9,136 nt of DNA from Methylococcaceae bacterium. Lineage in GTDB: Bacteria; Pseudomonadota; Gammaproteobacteria; Methylococcales; Methylomonadaceae. The notes beneath the pieces are model-generated. The model was not told the origin of the DNA, made no database searches, and saw only the letters and a program-made list of their open reading frames with translations. A program made the position numbers and the translations under genes. Location: assembly GCA_947506075.1 (NCBI GenBank), contig CANNNN010000085.1, positions 1 to 9,136 of the forward strand. The letters run 5' to 3'. Of this stretch, positions 1 to 6,168 are shown piece by piece (position 1 is the first letter of the stretch; each line of letters starts with the position of its first letter).

Positions 1-963
1 AGCGCCTGTTGCAGCATAGACGCAATGCCCGCATATTTAAAAGCCTTGCTAGCCGGCCTGCATCCTGAAGTACTGGAGCGCTTTTATGGTTGCGGCTCCC
101 CGCTGCCTCCGGCTTTGCAGGGTAAGACCGTGCTGGATTTGGGCTGCGGTTCCGGCCGCGACTGCTATTTGCTGTCGAAACTGGTTGGTGCTAAAGGTCA
201 GGTGATTGGCGTCGACATGACGCCGGAACAGCTGGAAGTTGCCGTGCGCCATCGCGACTGGCATGCCGAGCGCTTCGGTTATGCCAATGTCGAATTTTTA
301 CATGGTCATATAGAAAACCTCGCCGCTATCGGTATTGAAGATAACAGTATCGACGTGGTGATCTCCAATTGTGTAATTAATCTTTCACCGGAAAAACCCA
401 AGGTGCTAGCGGAAATATTCCGGGTATTAAAACCGGGCGGTGAACTGTATTTTTCCGATGTATTCTCTGATCGACGCATTCCGGCCGCCTTGCGTCATGA
501 TCCCGTGTTGCTCGGCGAATGCCTGGGCGGCGCCTTGTATTGGGAGGATTTCCGGCGCATTTTGCATGCACTGGGCTGCCCCGATGTGCGTGTCGTTAAT
601 CAAAATCCCATCAGTCTCGACGATCCAGATGTTGCCGCCAAAATCGGCATGGTCAAGTTTAGCTCGGTCACCGTCAGCGCCTTTAAACTTCCACTGGAAG
701 ACCGCTGCGAGGATTACGGGCACGTCGCCTGTTATCTCGGCACCATCCCCGAGCATCTGCATAGTTTCAATCTGGACGACCATCATCACTTCGAAACCGG
801 CAGACCGCTACGCGTCTGCGGCAATACCGCCGACATGCTGAGCGCAAGCCGCTATGCCGAGCATTTTCAGGTAGTGGGAGAAAAATCCCGCCACTTCGGC
901 TTGTTCGACTGTACCTCGGGACCGCAGAGCGACTCGGCTGAAACCAGCGGCATGTGTTGCTGA
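1..963 (+). CDS. arsM: Arsenite S-adenosylmethionine methyltransferase ArsM, 5' end missing
   Basis: ArsM transfers methyl groups from S-adenosylmethionine to trivalent arsenic in the cytoplasm, the first committed step towards methylarsenicals and arsenosugars. The frame is open from base 1, and two adjacent Cys codons (7-12) precede the first ATG at 25. That ATG is therefore internal and the true start lies off the left edge. Numbering from the ATG at 25, the SAM-binding motif VLDLGCGSGRD is at residues 36-46. Cys116 (SNCVINLS) and Cys166 (GECLGGALYW) are 50 residues apart, the spacing of the As(III)-binding pair Cys174/Cys224 of the algal enzyme CmArsM. Cys23 (FYGCGSP) and the upstream Cys at 7-9 match the other two conserved cysteines, with the CmArsM spacing of 28. 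A terminal Cys-Cys ends the protein. The downstream arsenosugar genes support the call. An IS element separates arsM from them. Confidence 0.92.
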   Translation, partial: SACCSIDAMPAYLKALLAGLHPEVLERFYGCGSPLPPALQGKTVLDLGCGSGRDCYLLSKLVGAKGQVIGVDMTPEQLEVAVRHRDWHAERFGYANVEFLHGHIENLAAIGIEDNSIDVVISNCVINLSPEKPKVLAEIFRVLKPGGELYFSDVFSDRRIPAALRHDPVLLGECLGGALYWEDFRRILHALGCPDVRVVNQNPISLDDPDVAAKIGMVKFSSVTVSAFKLPLEDRCEDYGHVACYLGTIPEHLHSFNLDDHHHFETGRPLRVCGNTADMLSASRYAEHFQVVGEKSRHFGLFDCTSGPQSDSAETSGMCC

Positions 964-1014
964 TTGGGATATAGGCGTGAAGACAGCGGCTTTATCAGGT
1001 TCAGCGTAAAACTC

Positions 1015-1043
1015 AGCCGTTCAGGGCGGGGATGTAAGCGGCT
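1015..1043. repeat. Possible left-end hairpin of the IS
   Basis: AGCCG at 1015-1019 can pair with CGGCT at 1039-1043 across a long loop. Another CGGCT at 987-991 can pair with the same 1015-1019 arm, so two alternative stems compete. IS200/IS605 transposases recognise subterminal hairpins, and this one lies between the arsM stop and the tnpA stop where the left end must be. The stem is short and the loop long, so this is only a candidate. The loop contains GGCGGGGATGTAA, loosely similar to the distal arm of the right-end hairpin. Confidence 0.35.
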
Positions 1044-1059
1044 CAACTAACGCAAGTAA

Positions 1060-1476
1060 TTATTCTGGCGTTCTTTGTTGTTCAATGTACTGACGAATAA
1101 TTTCAATCGGCGCACCACCACAACTGCCCGCAAAGTAACTTGGCGACCATAATGCGCCGCCCCATAACTTTTTTTTGATTTCAGGGTAATTCTTTTTGCG
1201 GATCATTCGACTTGAAACGCCTTTCAGGCTATTTACCAATGCCGAAATTGCTACTTTGGGTGGATAGTTCACCAACAAATGAACATGGTCATCTTCTCCG
1301 TCGAACTCGACCAATTCTGCATCGAAGTCTTGACAGGTTTCCTTGAAGATTCCGCGTAAGTCTTCAAGCACCTCTTTAGTGAACACGCCACGACGGTATT
1401 TGGTCACAAAGACCAAGTGAGCATGTAGATTAAAGACACAGTGTCTACCGCGCCTAATATCTTGATTATCTTTCAT
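1060..1476 (-). CDS. tnpA: IS200/IS605-family Y1 HUH transposase TnpA
   Basis: TnpA cuts and rejoins single-stranded DNA at the hairpin ends of the element through a covalent 5'-phosphotyrosine intermediate, acting as a dimer. I take the start at the ATG whose complement is 1474-1476, giving 138 residues, because family members begin shortly before the HCVFNLHAHLVFVTKYRR motif. An ATG at 1521 would add 15 residues that do not look family-like and would overlap tnpB. The metal-binding HUH motif is His64-Val65-His66 (DDHVHLLV) and the catalytic tyrosine is Tyr130 (IRQYIEQQ). In ISHp608 TnpA the equivalents are H64, H66 and Y127. No disabling mutation is visible, so the enzyme may be active. The gene is divergent from tnpB, and its 3' end points towards the left end of the element. 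Confidence 0.93.
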   Translation of the reverse strand: MKDNQDIRRGRHCVFNLHAHLVFVTKYRRGVFTKEVLEDLRGIFKETCQDFDAELVEFDGEDDHVHLLVNYPPKVAISALVNSLKGVSSRMIRKKNYPEIKKKLWGGALWSPSYFAGSCGGAPIEIIRQYIEQQRTPE

Positions 1477-1508
1477 AGGCCAATTAAAAATTGTGCTAGT
1501 ATAACACC

Positions 1509-2690
1509 ATGAAAAAGACAATACGCAAAGCCTTTAAGTTTAGGCTAAAAGTAACACCAGAAATAAACCAGAAATTTTCTAATTTTGCCGGTGGTAGTCG
1601 TTTTGTCTGGAATAAGTTTTTGGCATTGAATCTTGAGCGGTTGTCGGGTAAGTTTCCGCTGTTATGGTATTGTGAAATGGCGTTTTGGCTAACGGTATGG
1701 AAACTTTCAGCCGAATATGGCTTTTTAAAAGAACTTCCCTCTCAAGTGTTGCAACAAAAACTTAAAGACCTGGAGAAAGCTTTCAAGGATGGGTTCGATA
1801 AAAATCAGCCCTTAAAACGCATTCCGGTATTCAAGAAAAAAAGTCAACACGATAGTTTCAGATACCCTCAAGGATTCAAGGTAGATCAAGCTAAAAGCAA
1901 AGTATTTTTGCCAAAGATAGGCTGGGTAAGCTATCGCAATAGCCGCAATATTATCGGTGAAGTAAAAAATATCACGGTAAGCCGGAAAGGAAAATACTGG
2001 TATATTTCCATTCAAACTGAATACGAAGCAGAACTTCCGCCCCATCAATCAACATCAATAGTCGGTATCGATATGGGCATTGTCCATTTTGCCACTCTAT
2101 CCAATGGCACCTTGTACGAGCCCTTGAACAGTTTCAAGTCGAAAGCAGCAAAACTTGCTAAATTACAACGTCAACTTAAGCATAAAAAGAAATTTTCAAA
2201 TAACTGGAAAAAAGTAAAAGAAAAAATAACTCAATGCCATGAGGATATTAGCAATGCCCGTAAAGATTATCTGCACAAAATCTCAACTGAAATCAGCGAA
2301 AGCCAAGCGATAATAGTCATTGAGGATTTAAAGATAAGCAATATGAGCAAGTCATCAAAAGGAAGTATCGAAGAACCGGGAAAAAAAGTCGCACAGAAGT
2401 CAGGATTGAATCGATCAATCTTAGACCAAGGCTGGAGTATGTTTGGCAGTATGCTAAATTATAAACAAGACTGGAACGGTGGGATGGTGCTTAGAGTTCC
2501 GCCCCAACATACCAGCCAAACGTGTCCATGCTGTCGGTATGTCAGCAAGGAAAATCGTAAGACACAAGCGGAGTTTGTTTGTGTTGAATGTGGTTTTAGC
2601 GAAAATGCCGATCTTGTTGGAGCGATGAACGTGCTGGCTAAAGGCCATGTGCTTTTAGCCGAAAATCAACCGCCGGATAGGCGGAGCTAG
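1509..2690 (+). CDS. tnpB: RNA-guided DNA endonuclease TnpB
   Basis: TnpB is the transposon-encoded ancestor of Cas12. It uses an omega-RNA from the element's right end to cut the DNA left empty after excision, which favours retention of the element. The protein has 393 residues, a normal length. The three RuvC acidic residues are present: Asp188 (VGIDMGIVHF), Glu272 (IVIEDLKISN) and Asp368 (NADLVGAMNVL). A zinc ribbon lies between the last two, with Cys339/Cys342 and Cys358/Cys361. The N-terminal half is basic and consistent with the REC/wedge region. One oddity is NADLVGAMN, where many relatives have NAD-x-NAA-x-N, so the second Asn is Val here. No Shine-Dalgarno sequence precedes the ATG at 1509, and TAGTATAAC sits only a few bases upstream, so the transcript may have a very short leader. 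Confidence 0.93.
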   Translation: MKKTIRKAFKFRLKVTPEINQKFSNFAGGSRFVWNKFLALNLERLSGKFPLLWYCEMAFWLTVWKLSAEYGFLKELPSQVLQQKLKDLEKAFKDGFDKNQPLKRIPVFKKKSQHDSFRYPQGFKVDQAKSKVFLPKIGWVSYRNSRNIIGEVKNITVSRKGKYWYISIQTEYEAELPPHQSTSIVGIDMGIVHFATLSNGTLYEPLNSFKSKAAKLAKLQRQLKHKKKFSNNWKKVKEKITQCHEDISNARKDYLHKISTEISESQAIIVIEDLKISNMSKSSKGSIEEPGKKVAQKSGLNRSILDQGWSMFGSMLNYKQDWNGGMVLRVPPQHTSQTCPCCRYVSKENRKTQAEFVCVECGFSENADLVGAMNVLAKGHVLLAENQPPDRRS

Positions 2691-2808
2691 CCTGTGAAGT
2701 GAACGGTGCAGTAAGGCCGTCAGCAGCAGGAACCTGTGAGCAGTAGCGATACTTACTCACTCCTGGGCAACTAGGAATCCCCTTCCTTTAGGTGGGGGAG
2801 GATGTCAA
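2691..2808 (+). ncRNA. Probable omega-RNA scaffold at the IS right end
   Basis: The stretch from the tnpB stop to the right end folds into several compact hairpins. CAGG/CCTG pair at 2727-2736. GTGAG (2736-2740) pairs with CTCAC (2756-2760), enclosing AGTA/TACT capped by a GCGA tetraloop of the stable GNRA type (2746-2749). TCCT (2761-2764) pairs with AGGA (2773-2776). The terminal hairpin at 2778-2799 follows. In characterised TnpB elements the omega-RNA spans the 3' end of tnpB and the right end, and its guide is the DNA just past the end. The guide here would start at 2809 (CACC or TCACC, depending on the exact edge). The RNA 5' end probably lies inside tnpB and cannot be placed from sequence. 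Confidence 0.6.
2778..2799 (+). repeat. Right-end transposase-recognition hairpin
   Basis: TCCCC (2778-2782) pairs with GGGGA (2795-2799). A T-G wobble, one mismatch and CC/GG extend the stem to a TTTA loop at 2787-2790. It is flanked by GAAT on the left (sharing its last T) and TCAA at 2805-2808 on the right, as at ISHp608-type right ends. TnpA would bind the folded strand and cut after TCAA. Confidence 0.75.
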
Positions 2809-3010
2809 TCACCGAACACGCAGTAGCTGAACAAAGGCCGATATTATTTCGCTACGCGCAGCTACCATTGCGTGACCGCTATCTGGTCGAAGCTACGGTA
2901 AAAAGAAACGTTATTGGCTGCCTTACAACCCCCATCATGCTTGGACATTCAGTTTGAATACCGAGCATTTTTGTCAAAACATGACCATGGTTAAAATATT
3001 AGACATATGA
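2809..3010 (+). pseudogene. Frameshifted 3' remnant of an unidentified gene cut by the IS
   Basis: From the IS edge one frame (codons at 2811, 2814 and on) reads a protein-like tail including RPILFRYAQLPLRDRYLVEA, then ends in TGA at 2955. At the A-rich stretch near 2900-2908 the reading can move by -1 into a frame that continues KKRYWLPYNPHHAWTFSL and ends in TGA at 3008-3010. That stop overlaps the ATG of the DUF3047 gene (ATGA), the usual sign of a coupled gene pair. The simplest reading is that the 3' end of a former operon gene survives, its 5' part was removed or displaced by the IS, and one A was later lost. I do not recognise the family. A short possible start left of the IS (GTG at 977) could belong to it but cannot be proven. 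Confidence 0.55.
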
Positions 3011-3672
3011 ACACGCGTAGATTCTTTATCAAAAGTCTGTATTTCGTGTTCCTGATGTTGATTACAACGCAGCATGTGCATGCTGAAGCCACAGTAATGC
3101 TGGGTGAGTTCAGCCGTAACCAGCTCGACGGCTGGGAGCACAAAATCTTTAAAGGCGAAACCCGTTATCAGCTGCAAACCCTGGATGGCATCGTGGTGTT
3201 GAAAGCCGAAAGCCATGCCGCAGGTTCCGGACTGTTCAGGGAACAGCGCATCGATCTGGACAAAACGCCGGTACTGAATTGGTCCTGGCGAGTAAGTAAG
3301 CGCTTGAATGGCTTGAATGAACAAAGCAAGTCCGGTGATGATTATGCCGCCCGCATCTATGTGGTGGTCAAAGGCGGTCTGGCGTTTTGGCAGACCAAGG
3401 CCGTTAATTATGTCTGGTCCAGCAATAGTGCAAAAGATACTGTCTGGCCTAATGCTTTTGCCGGCGATCATGCGATGACGCTGGCCTTGCGCGGCCCGGA
3501 AGCGCCGCTGAACGTTTGGCACAACGAAAAGCGTAATGTTCGCGCCGACCTAACAAAGCTGTTTAAAGAAGATGTGCACAGTATAGATGCGGTGGCGTTG
3601 ATGACCGATACGGATAACAGTGGCGGACAGGTTTCCGCCTATTACGGCGACATCTGGTTTTCCAAGGATTAA
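3007..3672 (+). CDS. Exported DUF3047 family protein
   Basis: This 221-residue protein matches the DUF3047 family, whose biochemical role is unknown to me. Visible family-like parts are the DGWEHKIFKGETRYQL start, the LNWSWRV strand, a DDYAARIYVV segment and a terminal AYYGDIWF strand, suggesting a beta-rich fold. Residues 1-26 form a signal peptide with a hydrophobic core and a likely cleavage after VHA, so the mature protein is periplasmic or outer-membrane associated. The n-region contains TRRFFIK (residues 3-9), which fits the twin-arginine consensus S/T-R-R-x-F-L-K closely. Tat export of a folded protein is therefore possible, though Sec is not excluded. No Shine-Dalgarno sequence is seen before the ATG, which overlaps the stop of the broken upstream gene, so translation was probably coupled to that gene. 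The next gene, arsS, starts two bases after its stop. Confidence 0.82.
   Translation: MNTRRFFIKSLYFVFLMLITTQHVHAEATVMLGEFSRNQLDGWEHKIFKGETRYQLQTLDGIVVLKAESHAAGSGLFREQRIDLDKTPVLNWSWRVSKRLNGLNEQSKSGDDYAARIYVVVKGGLAFWQTKAVNYVWSSNSAKDTVWPNAFAGDHAMTLALRGPEAPLNVWHNEKRNVRADLTKLFKEDVHSIDAVALMTDTDNSGGQVSAYYGDIWFSKD
3664..3668 (+). promoter_or_regulatory. Ribosome binding site of arsS
   Basis: AAGGA lies six bases before the ATG at 3675 and overlaps the last codons of the DUF3047 gene. It supports ATG 3675 as the start and independent ribosome loading within the operon. Confidence 0.7.
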
Positions 3673-3674
3673 TC

Positions 3675-4634
3675 ATGCATGACACCCGACCACTGCTGGC
3701 AGAGAGTAACTTCCCGGCCATTTTTCGGAAACCATTGGAAATCCTGCAAGTCAATCTCGGCTATCTTTGCAACCTGAGCTGTGTACATTGTCATGTCAAC
3801 GCCGGCCCCAAGCGCACCGAGATGATGAGTCTGGAAACCCTGGAGCAGTTGCTGGCCCTGGCTCAGGCGGCTAATATTCATACCCTGGACTTAACCGGCG
3901 GTGCTCCGGAAATGCATCCGCATTTTCAATATCTGGTCAAGGCGGCTCGCGATCTGGGCATCAAGGTCATTGATCGCTGCAATCTGACCATCCTGGAAGA
4001 TCCACGTTTTCTGGGCCTGGCAGAGTTTCTGGCCGAGCAGCAGGTGGAAGTTACCGCCTCGCTGCCCTGTTATCTGGAAGAAAACGTCGACAAACAGCGC
4101 GGCAAAGGCGTGTTTAAGGACAGTCTAAGCGCATTGCAGCGCTTGAATCGGTTGGGTTATGGGCAGATGGACAGCCGGTTGCAACTGAATCTGGTTTATA
4201 ACCCGCAGGATGCAGTATTGCCGCCCGATCAACAAAGCCTGGAGCAGGCCTACAAACAGCATTTACAAGAACATTACGGCATCGTGTTTAATCAGCTTTA
4301 TGCGATAGTCAATATGCCGATCAAACGTTTCGGCAGCATGCTGGTCAGCCAGGGACGGTTTGACGGCTACCTGAACTTATTGCGCGATAGTTTCCGCAAG
4401 GATAATCTTGCTCAGCTGATGTGTCTGAATACGCTGAGTATCGATTATCAGGGTTATGTCTACGATTGTGACTTTAACCAGATGCTGGGCATGCCGCTGG
4501 GTGCGACGACAACATCGCCTGTGCATATTGCCGATTTAACGCTGCAAGCCTTGAGTGGCTCGTCGATTGCTACAGGCGCGCATTGCTACGGATGCACCGC
4601 AGGGCAGGGCAGCAGTTGCGGCGGCGCTTTATAG
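3675..4634 (+). CDS. arsS: Arsenosugar biosynthesis radical SAM protein ArsS
   Basis: ArsS is a radical SAM enzyme thought to join dimethylarsenic to a 5'-deoxyadenosyl unit derived from S-adenosylmethionine, giving the precursor of arsenosugars. The protein has 319 residues. The [4Fe-4S] motif CX3CX2C is Cys32, Cys36 and Cys39 (CNLSCVHCHVNAGP), followed by the TGGAPE segment typical of radical SAM domains. The C-terminal part (DUF3641-like) has further cysteines: one in LMCLNTLSID, one in YDCDFNQ, and the tail CYGCTAGQGSSCGG, which probably binds an additional cluster. Together with arsM upstream and two TIGR0428x glycosyltransferases downstream, this is the classic arsenosugar gene neighbourhood. 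A good AAGGA site precedes it. Its stop codon directly abuts the start of the next gene. Confidence 0.93.
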   Translation: MHDTRPLLAESNFPAIFRKPLEILQVNLGYLCNLSCVHCHVNAGPKRTEMMSLETLEQLLALAQAANIHTLDLTGGAPEMHPHFQYLVKAARDLGIKVIDRCNLTILEDPRFLGLAEFLAEQQVEVTASLPCYLEENVDKQRGKGVFKDSLSALQRLNRLGYGQMDSRLQLNLVYNPQDAVLPPDQQSLEQAYKQHLQEHYGIVFNQLYAIVNMPIKRFGSMLVSQGRFDGYLNLLRDSFRKDNLAQLMCLNTLSIDYQGYVYDCDFNQMLGMPLGATTTSPVHIADLTLQALSGSSIATGAHCYGCTAGQGSSCGGAL

Positions 4635-5318
4635 ATGAAGCCCCAGTTAAGCCTTATCATTCCCGTCCTTAACGAGGCAGGACAGCTTGCTACCAGGTTA
4701 CAAGCCTTGCAGCCGTTGCGTAACTGTTGTCAGTTATTGCTGGTCGATGGCGGCAGCTTTGATGATAGTGCGCAAATCGCCAAACCGCTGGTCGATCAAG
4801 TTTTACATGGTTCTCGCGGCCGCGCCCTGCAGATGAACTTCGGCGCGGCGGGGGCGCAAGCCGAGGTGCTGTTGTTTTTGCATGCCGACACCTGTTTACC
4901 GGATAACGCGGTAAATCAAATCTTGCAGGCGGTAGCTTCGGGTTATCACTGGGGACGATTTGATGTCAGCTTCGACAGTCCTCAGCCAGTTTTTAAGCTG
5001 ATCGCCTTTATGATGAATTTGCGTTCGCGCTTGACCGGCATCGCCACCGGCGATCAGGCTTTGTTCATGACTCGGCAAGCATTTGATGAGGTTGCCGGTT
5101 TTCCTGACATTGCACTGATGGAGGATATTGCTATCAGTGCAAGTCTGAAAAAACGGGGGAGACCTTGCTGTCTGACAGCTAAGGTTATTGCCTCGGCGCG
5201 GCGCTGGCAAGAGCATGGCATAGTCAAAACTATCTTGCTGATGTGGTGGCTGAGACTTAGGTATTTTTTCGGCGCCGATCCGGCTGACCTGGTGCTGCGG
5301 TATTACCGGAGATCTTGA
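4635..5318 (+). CDS. Family 2 glycosyltransferase, TIGR04283 arsenosugar type
   Basis: This 227-residue GT-A fold glycosyltransferase belongs to the TIGR04283 type found beside arsS. It presumably transfers or modifies the sugar part of the arsenosugar, but donor and acceptor are not known from sequence. Visible motifs are the N-terminal nucleotide-binding strand LSLIIPVLNE (residues 5-14), VDGGSFDD (37-44), the RGRALQMNFGA loop (61-71) typical of this subgroup, and LHADT (82-86), which stands in for the DXD metal site. GDQALFM and MEDIAIS later in the protein fit the acceptor and catalytic-base region. The start immediately follows the arsS stop (TAG then ATG) and has no clear Shine-Dalgarno sequence, so translational coupling to arsS is likely. 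Confidence 0.9.
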   Translation: MKPQLSLIIPVLNEAGQLATRLQALQPLRNCCQLLLVDGGSFDDSAQIAKPLVDQVLHGSRGRALQMNFGAAGAQAEVLLFLHADTCLPDNAVNQILQAVASGYHWGRFDVSFDSPQPVFKLIAFMMNLRSRLTGIATGDQALFMTRQAFDEVAGFPDIALMEDIAISASLKKRGRPCCLTAKVIASARRWQEHGIVKTILLMWWLRLRYFFGADPADLVLRYYRRS

Positions 5319-5350
5319 TGGCTCTGTTTTTTCTGTTCGTTAAGTCATGA
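5318..5350 (+). CDS. Possible 10-codon coupling mini-ORF
   Basis: An ATG at 5318-5320 overlaps the stop of the preceding glycosyltransferase gene (TGATG). It opens a ten-codon frame (MALFFLFVKS) whose TGA at 5348-5350 overlaps the ATG of the next gene (ATGA). The three frames are thus chained by overlaps, which could relay ribosomes across the 28-base gap where no Shine-Dalgarno sequence is visible. The peptide itself need not have a function, and chance is a real alternative. Confidence 0.3.
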   Translation: MALFFLFVKS

Positions 5351-5988
5351 CCACTCTTTTTCCCGACAGCGTACTGCTGATCTTTTGCAAAGCGCCGGTA
5401 GCCGGTCAGGTTAAAACCCGGTTGCAACCGGCGCTGACCGCCAGCCAGGCCGCTGACGTGCATAGTCAACTGACGCGCTTGACATTGGATCGTGCTTTTC
5501 AACAGCGTTTATGCGATGTTCGGCTTTGCTGCGCCCCTGATACTAAGCATCCGTTTTTTGAACAGTGTGCCAAAGCTTATCCGTTACTATTGTCTGCGCA
5601 GCGTGGCGTTGATCTGGGGCAGAGAATGTTGACTGCTTTTAGTGATGCTCTGTCGCAGTACCGGTCTGCAATCCTTATCGGTTGTGATTGTCCAAGCTTG
5701 TCGGTGGCTGATTTTCAGCAAGCATTGACCGCGCTGCAAAGCGGATCGGATGGGGTCATAGCTCCCGCCGAAGATGGCGGTTATGTTTTAATCGGCCTAA
5801 ATGCGCCGCAACCTGCTTTATTTGAAGGCATAAGCTGGGGCACAGAAAAGGTTATGGCAGAAACCCGGTGTAGAATCGAACAGGCTTCACTCTCATTCCA
5901 TGAGCTTGCTCGGCAATGGGATGTCGATACGGCGGAGGATTGGGCTAGATATTTATTAGGGGGGTATATAGATGTCGCTGATGATTAA
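5347..5988 (+). CDS. TIGR04282 arsenosugar biosynthesis glycosyltransferase (DUF2064)
   Basis: This 213-residue protein has the nucleotidyl/glycosyltransferase-like fold of DUF2064, related to CobY/MobA-type nucleotide-sugar enzymes. It is the usual partner of the TIGR04283 protein in arsenosugar clusters. The key motif is FCKAPVAGQVKTRL at residues 13-26, in which Lys23 and Arg25 would contact the nucleotide phosphates. Further motifs are LIGCDCPSL (about residue 112, metal site), APAEDGGYVLIGL (about 139) and a WDVDTAEDW segment near the C-terminus. The gene starts 28 bases after the TIGR04283 stop without a visible Shine-Dalgarno sequence. It ends the cluster: a 180-base gap follows and the next gene has unrelated function. 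The precise substrate is unknown. Confidence 0.88.
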   Translation: MTTLFPDSVLLIFCKAPVAGQVKTRLQPALTASQAADVHSQLTRLTLDRAFQQRLCDVRLCCAPDTKHPFFEQCAKAYPLLLSAQRGVDLGQRMLTAFSDALSQYRSAILIGCDCPSLSVADFQQALTALQSGSDGVIAPAEDGGYVLIGLNAPQPALFEGISWGTEKVMAETRCRIEQASLSFHELARQWDVDTAEDWARYLLGGYIDVADD

Positions 5989-6094
5989 GCGAGATTAAAT
6001 CAGGCTGCATGTTGCATAGAAATATTGTTGCAAAAATATTAATGAAGTACAGTATTAGCCATTTTGGGTTCGTTAAGCGCGTGCAGGAAATAAC

Positions 6095-6123
6095 TTGAAC
6101 GACTTGCAATCCCTGATTTTATT
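6095..6123 (+). promoter_or_regulatory. Weak candidate promoter for dgt
   Basis: TTGAAC at 6095-6100 and TTTATT at 6118-6123 are separated by 17 bases and lie about 45 bases before the dgt start. Each is a partial match to the sigma-70 boxes. The 180-base gap from 5989 to 6168 is AT-rich, and I see no clear intrinsic terminator or RNA gene in it. Confidence 0.3.
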
Positions 6124-6168
6124 AGGCTTTAAGCGGCAAGTACAAGCAAATCAAGAGATAACTTATTT

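Larger units (their letters stand above)
995..2808. mobile_element. IS200/IS605-family insertion sequence, IS605-like layout with divergent tnpA and tnpB
   Basis: A Y1 HUH transposase (minus strand) and a TnpB (plus strand) are divergent, with 32 bases between their chosen starts. The right end is well supported: GAAT at 2775-2778 begins a hairpin (2778-2799, loop TTTA), and TCAA at 2805-2808 follows. This matches the guide (GAAT) and cleavage (TCAA) tetranucleotides known for the right end of ISHp608, so I place the right end at 2808. The left end must lie between the arsM stop (963) and the tnpA stop (1060). A possible left-end hairpin pairs 1015-1019 with 1039-1043, which suggests an end near 990-1010. 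The value 995 is an estimate. This family makes no target duplication, so none is expected. The element lies between arsM and the other arsenosugar genes. Confidence 0.85.

Noticed and set aside
440..841. 133-codon + strand frame and several minus-strand frames inside arsM (for example 49-264 and 427-789)
   Set aside because: They overlap the well-supported ArsM frame, have low-complexity or unnatural composition and no ribosome sites. They are shadow frames.
1477..1521. TnpA start at the ATG complementary to 1519-1521
   Set aside because: The 15 extra residues are unlike the family N-terminus and would overlap tnpB. The ATG at 1476 gives HUH and Tyr positions matching ISHp608 TnpA.
2900..2908. 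Programmed -1 frameshift site in the broken gene
   Set aside because: The zero-frame heptamer is A-AAA-AGA, not the dnaX-type A-AAA-AAG, and the gene has lost its 5' end to the IS. A decay mutation is simpler.
2974..3522. 182-codon minus-strand frame opposite the DUF3047 gene
   Set aside because: It lies wholly across a gene with a clear family match and signal peptide, and its translation shows no recognisable domain.
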